From Parasulfuritortus sp036391875 (lineage in GTDB: Bacteria; Pseudomonadota; Gammaproteobacteria; Burkholderiales; Thiobacillaceae), in contig DASVZA010000016.1 in NCBI GenBank assembly GCA_036391875.1, positions 62,001-126,000 of the forward strand: DNA of 64,000 nucleotides, read 5' to 3'. A program made the translations under genes and the position numbers. Below are positions 56,801 to 64,000 of this stretch, in pieces. Every line of letters starts with the position of its first letter. Position 1 is the stretch's first letter. A model generated the notes under the pieces. It was not told the DNA's origin. It searched no databases and saw nothing but the letters and a program-made list of their open reading frames with translations.

Positions 56801-57289
56801 TCAATAGTTCATCAATGGCATTGCCGCATAAATCTGCGTATGCAAAGGGTTGTGCGCCGCCACAGCGCCTATCTGCCACCAGCTGGGCCACTGATACTGC
56901 ACCAGAATCCCCACATACTGCGGGGCGGTTTTGGAAACTCCCCACTGGCTTGTATTGCTGTACTCGGTCCCGTCCAACGTCATCTTTACCGTCATGGGCC
57001 TGCCTCCGCCAGCGTCCGACGTAACCCATGCGGAGCTTGCATCGCTCGTGACGACGCTAAGACAGGCGTCTGCTGCATCCCTTGCGGTTTGGGTGTCTTC
57101 CCATTTATCCACGGAAAGGCATCTGGCCCCCTCACGCGCAGCCTTCTGGAGTGCGCTGTAATACCAAAACGCGCGGCCGATCTCGCTGATGCCTACGGTT
57201 AGGAGCAAGAGAAACACCAGCACGAGCGCTAACTCGATGATCGCGACGCCATGTTGGCGACGTCCCTTTGCCTGGTTGATATCTAACAT
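56801..57289 (-). CDS. tadE: TadE-like pseudopilin
   Basis: 162 residues. N-terminus RRQHGVAIIELALVLVFLLL with the conserved Glu at position +5 after the G/V cleavage site, followed by GISEIGRAFWYYSALQKAAREGARC, a TadE signature. It is a minor pilin and follows tadG by 18 bases. GC content is clearly lower than the flanking operon genes. Confidence 0.9.
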   Translation of the reverse strand: MLDINQAKGRRQHGVAIIELALVLVFLLLLTVGISEIGRAFWYYSALQKAAREGARCLSVDKWEDTQTARDAADACLSVVTSDASSAWVTSDAGGGRPMTVKMTLDGTEYSNTSQWGVSKTAPQYVGILVQYQWPSWWQIGAVAAHNPLHTQIYAAMPLMNY

Positions 57290-57307
57290 AAGCTGATCTT
57301 TCTCGCG

Positions 57308-58759
57308 CTAGCGGTACAGCCTGATTTGGGTGGTAAATTGGCTAATCGGGACAATCTTCCGAAACTCCACGTACACATCCTTATCAGTTGGAAGACTCGC
57401 TTGGCGTGTTAAAAAGAACTGCCCCACTGCCAGGACCTTGATGGGCCGACAACTACCACCGGCGGCCTGACAATCGACAATCACCATATTCATCAGTCGG
57501 CGATGCGCCTTCGGGGTGTAGGTGATCCCCATTTCCGCCGGATTGATGCTGCAGTCGATGCCCCCTGTTACACATTTGCCGGCAATGAATTGCGTATTTG
57601 GCACGTCATACGGAGAATTGCTCGCTGGGTAATAACCGGTTCGTGTTGAACGGCCATAAGTTGGTGAGGTACCAGGTGCGACGGAGGACCAGACGATTCC
57701 TTGGTGATCGGACGTTTTAGTTGTCACTGTCACACTCTGCTGTGTGGCCTCACCCTGTGCGTTCACGAACGTGGTGCTGAGTGGTGCCATCCAGTTTGGC
57801 ACCACTTGGTCTTTCTTAGTCTTATCGGCCGTCAACTTGCAAGGATCACCGCCTGTACCCGTTTTCCTACAGAAATACTGCATAACGTTTGTGTCGGGCG
57901 GGGCAGCAACTGGGTCCGTGCAATTGCTAGTGCCATTCGTGCCGTAGTTAACGCCAAAACGTGCATCGAGCAGCGTTCTTGTCGTTGACGTTCCTGGGTT
58001 GGTGTACACGGTGCTTCCAGTTAGTCCGCTGATAGCGGATTTGCCGGCACAAACGAAGGGATTAAATTGGCTTGCGGAAGAATAGCCACATGTCGGCGAC
58101 CCCATTGGGTCGATATCGAGCGGGGTTCCCGGACCAATGGGGTTCACGTTGGATGACCGATACTCGAATCCAATGTCATACCCGCAGTTGCCTGTTGGTG
58201 GGCACAGGCTAGTATCAATCGCGCACATTGCGAGTGGAGTGATATCGATGTTGAAGCGGCCCGCAACAGCCATGGCTCTGGACGCATTTGTCGCAATCCC
58301 TATAACACCGGCCAGGAAACTGGAAATTCCCGATTTCGCCGTTGTGACCTTGGCGAAGGTGTAATTGTTGGGGTTTCCGGTGGCATCGTAAGCCTCGGAA
58401 AAGCAGCTGTCGGCAATACACGAGCCGAACAGGACATGAACTTCAGAAGTGCCCGGAGTGGTATCAAGGGCGGCCGTGCCGAGTAGAAAGTCATTCTTGC
58501 CCGCCGCAGTCAGGCCGGCCGCTCGAGCGTCATTCAGTGATCCGCCAGTGTCGAGCACCAATGCCGCCTTGAGTGCCCCGGCGTCCGCCGCGTTCTGCAA
58601 CTGGCTCTTGACGATGTACATGCGGCCCACGTCGAGCACGAACGCCGCGATGCCGAACAGCAGCAACAAAGAGAAAGTCACCAGCAACAGCACCGCCCCG
58701 GACTGCCGGCGCGCCGTCGAGTGGATGTTCCGAATCGAGGATGCGTGTCTGATCTTCAC
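57308..58759 (-). CDS. tadG: TadG-like pilus assembly protein
   Basis: 483 residues. The N-terminus RRQSGAVLLLVTFSLLLLFG is a TadE/TadG-type anchor with LDVGRMYIVKSQLQNAADAGALKAAL next to it, the TadG 'Tad-like' domain. A long beta-rich, Cys-containing region follows (CGYDIGFEYRSSN, CGYSSASQ) to the end. TadG is a large minor component of the pilus machine. GC content and codon use differ from neighbours (many AT-ending codons). Confidence 0.88.
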   Translation of the reverse strand: MKIRHASSIRNIHSTARRQSGAVLLLVTFSLLLLFGIAAFVLDVGRMYIVKSQLQNAADAGALKAALVLDTGGSLNDARAAGLTAAGKNDFLLGTAALDTTPGTSEVHVLFGSCIADSCFSEAYDATGNPNNYTFAKVTTAKSGISSFLAGVIGIATNASRAMAVAGRFNIDITPLAMCAIDTSLCPPTGNCGYDIGFEYRSSNVNPIGPGTPLDIDPMGSPTCGYSSASQFNPFVCAGKSAISGLTGSTVYTNPGTSTTRTLLDARFGVNYGTNGTSNCTDPVAAPPDTNVMQYFCRKTGTGGDPCKLTADKTKKDQVVPNWMAPLSTTFVNAQGEATQQSVTVTTKTSDHQGIVWSSVAPGTSPTYGRSTRTGYYPASNSPYDVPNTQFIAGKCVTGGIDCSINPAEMGITYTPKAHRRLMNMVIVDCQAAGGSCRPIKVLAVGQFFLTRQASLPTDKDVYVEFRKIVPISQFTTQIRLYR

Positions 58760-58833
58760 GGCCGTGACTCCTCCTCGCAGCGCAGCGCCCGGCCGTGGCC
58801 CGGCCGGAGGTGCGTGCCACCATCAACCTTCGA

Positions 58834-59139
58834 TTACCTGCCGGTGCCAGTGACAGGGCCTAGCGTCGTGCCGGTGCCGCCGACACCCAGGTTGAAGATA
58901 TTGATCGCGGTCGGACGCTCGAAGCTCCTGTGGTAGCGGCCCACGAGGGCGCTGGCCGTCTCGCCGTCGATCATGACTACCGACCGGGTGTCTTGCGACG
59001 CCTCTGGATTCAGTATCTGCTCTGCGAGCGCCGTATGCACCGACTCGCCGAGTTGGTTGTCCAGCGTCACCGGCGTGGTGGTACCGCAGCCGGCCAGCAG
59101 CAGGGGCATCAACAGGTATAGAAGTTTGCTTGCTTTCAT
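58834..59139 (-). CDS. Small lipoprotein of the Tad locus
   Basis: 101 residues. A lipobox LLMPLLLAGC is at the N-terminus. The rest is short and has no recognised domain (RSVVMIDGETASALVGRYHRSFE). Gly/Thr-rich end. It lies between the secretin and tadG genes, where other Tad loci have a small lipoprotein (RcpB-like), so a secretin-pilot role is inferred by position only. Confidence 0.7.
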   Translation of the reverse strand: MKASKLLYLLMPLLLAGCGTTTPVTLDNQLGESVHTALAEQILNPEASQDTRSVVMIDGETASALVGRYHRSFERPTAINIFNLGVGGTGTTLGPVTGTGR

Positions 59140-59149
59140 GTCCGTCTCC

Positions 59150-60592
59150 TTACTTCAGCTGGTGCCCATCTGCATTGGCGTCCGGCGCGGGTGCCGGCGC
59201 AGGAGTCGGCGCAGGTGCCGGTGCGGCTTCGCCTTTTTCCGGCGTGCCTTCCATCCGGCCGCCCAGGAAGAACTGGGCACGGCTGGGTTCCTTGAAGGCA
59301 TCCGTCGGCAGGGCGTAGTTCGGTGAAAGCGGCTTGACCAGATGCGGCGTCACCACGATCAGAAGCTCCGACCGATCGGTCTGGTACTCGCTGCTGCGGA
59401 AGAGCGCGCCCAGGATGGGAATCTCGCCCAGGATCGGCAGGCGATTGATCGCTTCCTTGACGTTGTCCTTCAACAGGCCGCCGATCGCCAGGGATTGGCC
59501 GTCGCGCAGTTCGACCGTGGTCGAGGCGCGCCGCGTGGTCAGGGTGGGCACGACGGCGGAACTGGTGCCGACATTGACGGTCTGGAAGCCTTGGACTTCG
59601 GTGACCTCCGGCAATACCCGCATGTTGATGCGCCCGTCTTCGAGCACGGTCGGCGTGAAGCGCAGGCCGACGCCGAAGTCCTTGGTCTCCAGCGTCACGG
59701 CACCTTGGGTGGAGGCGACCGGGATCAGGATTTCGCCGCCCGCCAGGAAGCTGCCTTCCTGGCCGCTCATCGCGACAATGTTCGGTTCGGCCAGGATCTT
59801 GACCAGGCCGTCCTGCTTCTGGGCCTCGACGCCCACTGCGTTGCCGGTGCCGCCTTTATGGTTGAAGCCGAGGTTCGGGGTGAGCTGGTTGCCGTTCGCG
59901 TCGACGCCGACGAACTGGCTCAGCATGTTCCAATCGATCTTGCCCACCGCGCCGTTCAGGGCGAGGTTGATGCCGAGCCGATCGGCCAGGGTGCGGTCGA
60001 CTTCCGCGATCTTCACCTCGAGGATGACTTGCTGCACACCGTCCACGGAGAGCATGTTCACCGGCTTCTTGCCGGCGATGGCTTCAGCCAGTTCGGCCAC
60101 TTTCGCCGCCGTCCTCGCGTCGGGCACATGCCCCTCCAGCAGCAGCGTGTGGCCGACGGCACGCACGCGGACGACGCCGCCGTTGGCGACGCTCTTGATC
60201 TCGTGCTGGATCACGCCCACGTCGGTCGTGACGTAGATGTCATAGACCGCAACGACTCTTTTGGCCTTGTCCCACAGCGTGACGTTGGTCAGCCCGGTCG
60301 ACTTGCCGAGCACGTAGATTTCCTTCGGGCTCAGCACCTTGACGTCTGCGACGGCGGGATCGCTGACTGAAATCCGCGAGACGGCCAGTTCGGATTTCAA
60401 CAGGATGGACTTGCCTTGGTAAAGGTCCAGTTCCTTCACCGCACTGCTCGCGGCGGCGGGCCCCGGTTCGACGTCCGCCATGGCGGACGGCATCCCGGCC
60501 TGGATCAGAAATGCGCTAGCCATCACCACGCCCACGCCCTTGAGTGCGGCCCCCAGATGTTGATACCAACGATCCTTGAAATTGTCTCGCAT
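59150..60592 (-). CDS. rcpA: Tad secretin RcpA/CpaC
   Basis: 480 residues from the ATG at 60592 (GGGAG eight bases upstream; an ATG two codons earlier sits too close to it). A signal peptide is followed by a pilus-N domain (ELDLYQGKSILLKSELAVSRISVSDPAVADV), a BON-type domain (RAVGHTLLLEGHVPDARTA) and the secretin barrel (VASTQGAVTLETKDFGVGLRF, GQSLAIGGLLKDN, ELLIVVTPHLVKPL). It forms the outer-membrane pore of the Flp pilus system. A Pro/Ala-rich C-terminal tail. Confidence 0.94.
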   Translation of the reverse strand: MRDNFKDRWYQHLGAALKGVGVVMASAFLIQAGMPSAMADVEPGPAAASSAVKELDLYQGKSILLKSELAVSRISVSDPAVADVKVLSPKEIYVLGKSTGLTNVTLWDKAKRVVAVYDIYVTTDVGVIQHEIKSVANGGVVRVRAVGHTLLLEGHVPDARTAAKVAELAEAIAGKKPVNMLSVDGVQQVILEVKIAEVDRTLADRLGINLALNGAVGKIDWNMLSQFVGVDANGNQLTPNLGFNHKGGTGNAVGVEAQKQDGLVKILAEPNIVAMSGQEGSFLAGGEILIPVASTQGAVTLETKDFGVGLRFTPTVLEDGRINMRVLPEVTEVQGFQTVNVGTSSAVVPTLTTRRASTTVELRDGQSLAIGGLLKDNVKEAINRLPILGEIPILGALFRSSEYQTDRSELLIVVTPHLVKPLSPNYALPTDAFKEPSRAQFFLGGRMEGTPEKGEAAPAPAPTPAPAPAPDANADGHQLK

Positions 60593-60640
60593 GGTCATTA
60601 CTCCCTCTCGCTCATCGCGCGTCAATGCCAACAGTCCGCA

Positions 60641-61489
60641 TCACTCTTGGACCTTGAAGTGTTCGACGGTCGTGGACGTGCCCCGTATCACTTCGACCTT
60701 TTCCGTTTCGGCTCGAACCTTCTTGTTCTTGACGCGGACCGGAACCCGTTTGACGACAACGTGGTGGACGACTTTCGGAGGCTCGGCTTCAGGCGGGGCG
60801 CCCAGCAATTCGCGCTTGTTGGTGGCTGCCGTCGCGACGACAGCGGTATCCACCTGGTTGCGCAGGACGAGCGTCAGCGTGCCGACGCTGCGCGCCAAGT
60901 CGATCTTCTGGGCCTGCTCGGGAGTAACCTCCAGCGTCACCGCGTTGACGACCTTGGGCTTGGTGTCGTCGCGGGTTGCCTGTTGGGCGACCGCGAGCAC
61001 CAGCACACGCTCAAGGACGATCTTCGATATCTGCTTCGACGTATCGCGCGTCTTCTCGTCCTGGGTGTTCACCAGAATGTCGACGTAGTTGCCCGGCAAT
61101 GCGAAGCCGGCCACGCCGACGATCTCGTTCACCTGCACCGTCATGGCACGGCTGCCTTCCTTGATCACGGAGGCCAGGCCGCCGGTCGTACCGATCGGGG
61201 CCAGCTTGGTCTCCAGGATCGGCTCGCCGCGCAGCACGTTCGTCTTCACGACCCGGGTGGCCACCCTGTCGACGTTGTCGAACGCACCCTGCGGGACACT
61301 GTCCTTCGGCCACGGCACGGCCTGCATCATGTCGGGCGTAAGCCGGGTTCCAAGATCGAGATCCTTGGTCGCGACGACCACTTTGACCCCGCCGGCTTCG
61401 GCGGTTCGCTCAGTGAGCCATCGATTCGCCAAGACGACCGCCGCGATACCCGCAGCGATTGCCACCAACAACACCACCAGCGCTCTCAT
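60641..61489 (-). CDS. rcpC: Flp pilus assembly protein RcpC/CpaB
   Basis: 282 residues from the ATG at 61489. An N-terminal membrane helix (about 3-22) is followed by an SAF domain (VVVATKDLDLGTRLTPDMM) and a RcpC-type domain (VQVNEIVGVAGFALPGNYVDILV). The C-terminus is basic. RcpC/CpaB is needed to assemble or stabilise the outer-membrane secretin. 48 bases separate it from rcpA. Confidence 0.93.
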   Translation of the reverse strand: MRALVVLLVAIAAGIAAVVLANRWLTERTAEAGGVKVVVATKDLDLGTRLTPDMMQAVPWPKDSVPQGAFDNVDRVATRVVKTNVLRGEPILETKLAPIGTTGGLASVIKEGSRAMTVQVNEIVGVAGFALPGNYVDILVNTQDEKTRDTSKQISKIVLERVLVLAVAQQATRDDTKPKVVNAVTLEVTPEQAQKIDLARSVGTLTLVLRNQVDTAVVATAATNKRELLGAPPEAEPPKVVHHVVVKRVPVRVKNKKVRAETEKVEVIRGTSTTVEHFKVQE

Positions 61490-61652
61490 GTTTCTCACGG
61501 CTTTCTCCCTCGCCACGTAAACAGTAGCCCGCAATCCCCGCAGGCCCATGACCTGCATACTTCATTCGTAGACCAGCGACGACAACTTCCGATTTTTCTA
61601 GCGCGCCACCCGATGGAATGGGCTTTTTGAAGCGGAAGCTCGCAACTTCTTT

Positions 61653-62168
61653 TCAAACATAGGTCACGAAAAACAAATAGCAAACGACTCCTGCAGCGAT
61701 CGCCAGCCCATATGGAATCGATTCGGAGCGCACACTGTTTTCGAGCGTCTTGACGGACGCGGAGCGCGTCAGGACGGCGAAGCTCCCGCGTAGCGCTTCG
61801 CCCAGCCGGCCCTGCCTAAGCGCGGCCAGCGCGGCGATGAAACCGCCGACGACCGCCACGACCAGGGATGCATAAAAGGCATGGCTCGGGCCGAGAAAGG
61901 AACCGACCGCAGCCATCAGTTTGACGTCGCCCGCACCCATGCCGCGAGCGAGATAGAAAGGAAAGAACAAGACGAAGCCGACCAGCATGCCGAGGGAGGC
62001 ATGGGCTACTCCATGCCAGCCTGCCAACCAAGTCCAGCAGATGAACCCGAGCGCGATGCCGTTCAGGCTGATCAGATTGGGAATGCGCCTGGTGCGGATG
62101 TCGATGACGGTCACTGCGCACAGCAGCAACACCAGCGGCAGGTAGACAAGCGGGGGAAGGTCAGCCAT
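61653..62168 (-). CDS. tadV: Prepilin peptidase TadV (A24 family)
   Basis: 171 residues with six hydrophobic helices. The two catalytic aspartates are in VIDIRTRRIPN and GAGDVKL, the A24 signature. It lacks the N-terminal methylase zinc domain of PilD, as expected of TadV. It cleaves Flp and TadE/F-type prepilins. 163 bases separate it from rcpC, long enough for a weak promoter, but none is seen. Confidence 0.93.
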   Translation of the reverse strand: MADLPPLVYLPLVLLLCAVTVIDIRTRRIPNLISLNGIALGFICWTWLAGWHGVAHASLGMLVGFVLFFPFYLARGMGAGDVKLMAAVGSFLGPSHAFYASLVVAVVGGFIAALAALRQGRLGEALRGSFAVLTRSASVKTLENSVRSESIPYGLAIAAGVVCYLFFVTYV

Positions 62169-62235
62169 GAGCGACCTTCCCTCTGCCCCGGATTCGGATT
62201 ACACCGGTCGAGAATCCCGCCACAGGCGCGGATTC

Positions 62236-62427
62236 TCAGCTTGCGTTCGCCGCGTTGCTCAAGGCGTCCAGGATCTTGTTGTAGATGGTCGTCAACTTGT
62301 CGCTGAAGCCCATCAGGATTGCCGCGACGACGATCGCGATAAAGGCGGCCAGCAGACCATACTCGATGATGTCCTGGCCTTCCTCGTCACGCATGAAGGC
62401 GGGAACTGTTTTGTAGAAATTCAACAT
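62236..62427 (-). CDS. flp: Flp-type pilin (major)
   Basis: 63 residues from the ATG at 62427, with AAGGAG eight bases upstream; the longer in-frame extension has no support. The prepilin site G|QDIIEY puts Glu at +5 and Tyr at +6, followed by a membrane helix GLLAAFIAIVVAAILMGF. Ends DALSNAANAS. Flp pilins form the main filament. Near tadV at the operon head. Confidence 0.94.
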   Translation of the reverse strand: MLNFYKTVPAFMRDEEGQDIIEYGLLAAFIAIVVAAILMGFSDKLTTIYNKILDALSNAANAS

Positions 62428-62477
62428 TTCACTTCTCCTTATCAATTGGCCAGAAAGAACCAAACACCATCGACTCA

Positions 62478-62657
62478 CTAACCGCTCGCGAGGTTAAGTG
62501 CGTTGAGGACCTCTTCATACAAGGTACTTAGAGGCGACTTGAAGCCGTACAGCAAGACCAACACCACAATCGCGACCAAGGAAGCCAATAGCCCGTATTC
62601 GATGTTGTCCTGGCCATTCTCATCATTGAAGAATGCGCAAAGCGACTTTCGATTCAT
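62478..62657 (-). CDS. flp: Second Flp-type pilin, 59 residues
   Basis: A short gene of 59 residues read from ATG 62657 with AGAGGGAA just upstream. N-terminus MNRKSLCAFFNDENG precedes QDNIEYGLLASLVAIVVLVL, so cleavage at G|Q puts Glu at +5 and Tyr at +6, exactly like the first Flp. It ends LNALNLASG. The paralogue differs strongly outside the core. Lower GC than flanks. It is the first gene of the Tad operon and follows the sigma70-type promoter at 62739-62766. Confidence 0.88.
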   Translation of the reverse strand: MNRKSLCAFFNDENGQDNIEYGLLASLVAIVVLVLLYGFKSPLSTLYEEVLNALNLASG

Positions 62658-62738
62658 TGCTTCCCTCTAGGTCCAACCGCGGCCGAGAATTTCCGCGATT
62701 ATCGATGTTTCAAGCGCCCCTTCTTTATCCTCGATCCC

Positions 62739-62766
62739 ACTATAGGAGAGGCTTTTTAACTATCAA
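62739..62766 (-). promoter_or_regulatory. Sigma70-type promoter of the Tad operon
   Basis: On the minus strand TTGATA (62766-62761) and TATAGT (62744-62739) are separated by 16 bases, a good match to -35/-10 consensus. It lies about 80 bases upstream of the first Flp gene and reads into the operon. This is the only strong promoter-like pair I see before the operon. Confidence 0.6.
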
Positions 62767-62795
62767 GAAAAAAGACCACGAATTATCGGGGTATT

Positions 62796-63272
62796 TCACG
62801 GCAAATCCCGGCCGAGTGATGAACGGCGAACGGTAAACAGCAGAGCCCTGCGCACGGCGAAGTTGTAGACGAAGACCAAAACCGCTGCCAGCGCTTTCGA
62901 GGCCAGGTAATACAGTCCGATCCAGCCCGTGAAAAACCAGATCAGGGCATCGTTGAGACCGAGCCCGACGACGCCGATCAGGACGAAGGCGCCCAGCTCC
63001 AGCCCCTGGCGGGAAAGGGCGCGCTCGGAGAATACCCAGCGTACCGAGAGCCAGTAGTTCACGAGAGCCCCGACGACGAACCCCGCCGTAGCGCCGACCA
63101 GATAGTGGACGCCCAGCAATTCGACCGATCCGGCGAGCACCGCGCCGTCGACCAGAAAGGCGAATCCGCCCACGAGAAAATAGCGTTGAAACTCGCGCCA
63201 TACGGTCCTGGTGCGCGGCGCCGGACCGGGCGCCGAAGCAAGCCGATCGGACATCGATTTATCGGCGCTCAC
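62796..63272 (-). CDS. GtrA-family membrane protein
   Basis: 158 residues from the GTG at 63272, with GGAG five bases upstream; an ATG at 63254 is also possible. Four predicted membrane helices (FQRYFLVGGFAFLVDGAVLA, ATAGFVVGALVNYWLSVRW, GAFVLIGVVGLGLNDALIWF, KALAAVLVFVYNFAVRRALL) form the GtrA fold. GtrA-like proteins move lipid-linked sugars across the membrane. It overlaps the truncated membrane-protein gene by 14 bases, so they form a unit with cell-surface glycan roles, divided from Tad by its promoter. Confidence 0.88.
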   Translation of the reverse strand: MSADKSMSDRLASAPGPAPRTRTVWREFQRYFLVGGFAFLVDGAVLAGSVELLGVHYLVGATAGFVVGALVNYWLSVRWVFSERALSRQGLELGAFVLIGVVGLGLNDALIWFFTGWIGLYYLASKALAAVLVFVYNFAVRRALLFTVRRSSLGRDLP

Positions 63273-64000
63273 CGATGCTCCATCTTTCACCCCACTCGCC
63301 CTTCGCAACCAGCCTGGCCGAGTTCGAGAAACCGCGGGCGACCGCAGCATTCCTGTCGTGCCCATTGCTCACCATCATCAGATCCTGATCCGAAAGGTAG
63401 GGTTCGTTCTGGACCAGGTCACGCCTGTAGTAGCCGCCCTTCAACTCCACGAACGTGATCGTTCTGCCGGCCGAGGTTTGCCGGGGAATCTGGGCCAGGT
63501 GGTGTTCGATGAAGGTGTCGACCTGGTAAAACTGCAAGGCATTGCCGAGCAGCACACTCGCGATCGCGACGACGCCGACCACGTCGATCAACCGCGCGCG
63601 CTCCTGGCTCTCCTGGGCGTTGCGCATCGCCAGGGCCGCCAGCACCGGCAGTATTCCCCAGGCGGAATGGAAATAGCGATAGCCCCAACCGTGGCCTTGG
63701 TCGAACGGAACGATGAAATAGCCGATGAAGGTCAGCAACGCGGAAGCCAGCAATAAGCGCGGGATGGTCTCACCCTTCGTGGACCGATATCCCGCCCAAG
63801 CCAGCAAGATCAGGCCGGGCATGGCCCATAGCCAGAGTTTCTGCATCCCGATAAGGCGAAATATGATCACCACCACGTCGGGAACGGTAAACACCTTATC
63901 GAGCAGGACGAGCCAGGAATGCCAGGCCGCCTCGAGAATACTCGCGTGATGGGCATGGCTTGCGGCAGCGGCATCTTGCAGCTCGGATCCGAAGATCACC
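63259..64000 (-). CDS. Membrane protein, 5' end beyond the window
   Basis: At least 246 residues; the start is likely outside the window, since the frame is open to the edge and the only start near it (GTG, 63999) has no ribosome-binding site visible. About five membrane helices are seen (WLWAMPGLILLAWAG, PRLLLASALLTFIGYFIV, ILPVLAALAM, LIDVVGVVAIASVLLG), then a soluble C-terminus of about 90 residues. The pattern suggests the membrane end of a glycosyltransferase-like protein, but I cannot name the family. It overlaps the GtrA gene. Confidence 0.7.
   Translation of the reverse strand, partial: VIFGSELQDAAAASHAHHASILEAAWHSWLVLLDKVFTVPDVVVIIFRLIGMQKLWLWAMPGLILLAWAGYRSTKGETIPRLLLASALLTFIGYFIVPFDQGHGWGYRYFHSAWGILPVLAALAMRNAQESQERARLIDVVGVVAIASVLLGNALQFYQVDTFIEHHLAQIPRQTSAGRTITFVELKGGYYRRDLVQNEPYLSDQDLMMVSNGHDRNAAVARGFSNSARLVAKGEWGERWSIGERR

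Overview
The window is about 64 kb of GC-rich (roughly 60-65%) chromosome, very probably from a betaproteobacterium of the Nitrosomonadales/Thiobacillaceae/Rhodocyclales kind. The main clues are the petABC-sspA-sspB gene order, the orn / M48 protease / rsgA neighbourhood, the nadE-glnB pair, an ABC-F Uup, glycogen genes, DsrE proteins and abundant multiheme/c-type cytochrome functions. No phage, insertion sequence, CRISPR array or plasmid function was seen. The taxon is an inference; no search was run.

Layout. 1-5.6 kb: end of a tRNA-Ser, an oxygen/redox-type signalling pair (hemerythrin-histidine kinase fused protein overlapping a REC-HD-GYP protein), then pabB and a DUF4197 protein on the minus strand. 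5.6-14.4 kb: an eleven-gene, tightly overlapping minus-strand operon for an atypical type II secretion/type IV pilus-like machine (gspG, F, E, PilM/N/O/P-like proteins, secretin, three more pseudopilins). 14.5-18.9 kb: a nine-heme exported cytochrome with two Ig-like repeats, divergent from a QseBC-type two-component system. The shared intergenic region carries four 11-bp-phased TTAA-type half-sites. 19-22.9 kb: tRNA-Thr, sspB, sspA and the cytochrome bc1 genes. 23-30 kb: a DegS-like protease, zwf-gnd, and an ECF sigma factor with an unusual membrane anti-sigma factor ending in a DsrE domain, next to a free DsrE protein. 28.7-45.7 kb: glycogen synthase and phosphorylase, orn, an M48 protease, a small cytochrome c, rsgA, a second HD-GYP protein, a sugar kinase, SseB-like proteins, glcD, a chemoreceptor, glnB-nadE. 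45.8-49.8 kb: uup, a DksA-like zinc-finger protein, a PAS histidine kinase and tRNA-Arg. 49.9-62.8 kb: a complete Tad (Flp pilus) operon on the minus strand, including two Flp pilins, one of them only 59 residues long. 62.8 kb to the end: a GtrA-family protein and a truncated membrane-protein gene.

How the parts fit. Two independent surface-filament/secretion machines (the atypical T2SS and the Tad pilus) share the window with c-di-GMP hydrolases, a chemoreceptor and several sensor kinases, which suggests a surface-attached or particle-attached lifestyle. The nine-heme cytochrome, its divergent two-component system and the T2SS-like operon probably form one functional unit for exporting or using an extracellular redox protein. 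The sigma / anti-sigma-DsrE / DsrE cluster looks like a sulfur- or thiol-sensing switch. These two loci are the most original parts of the window.
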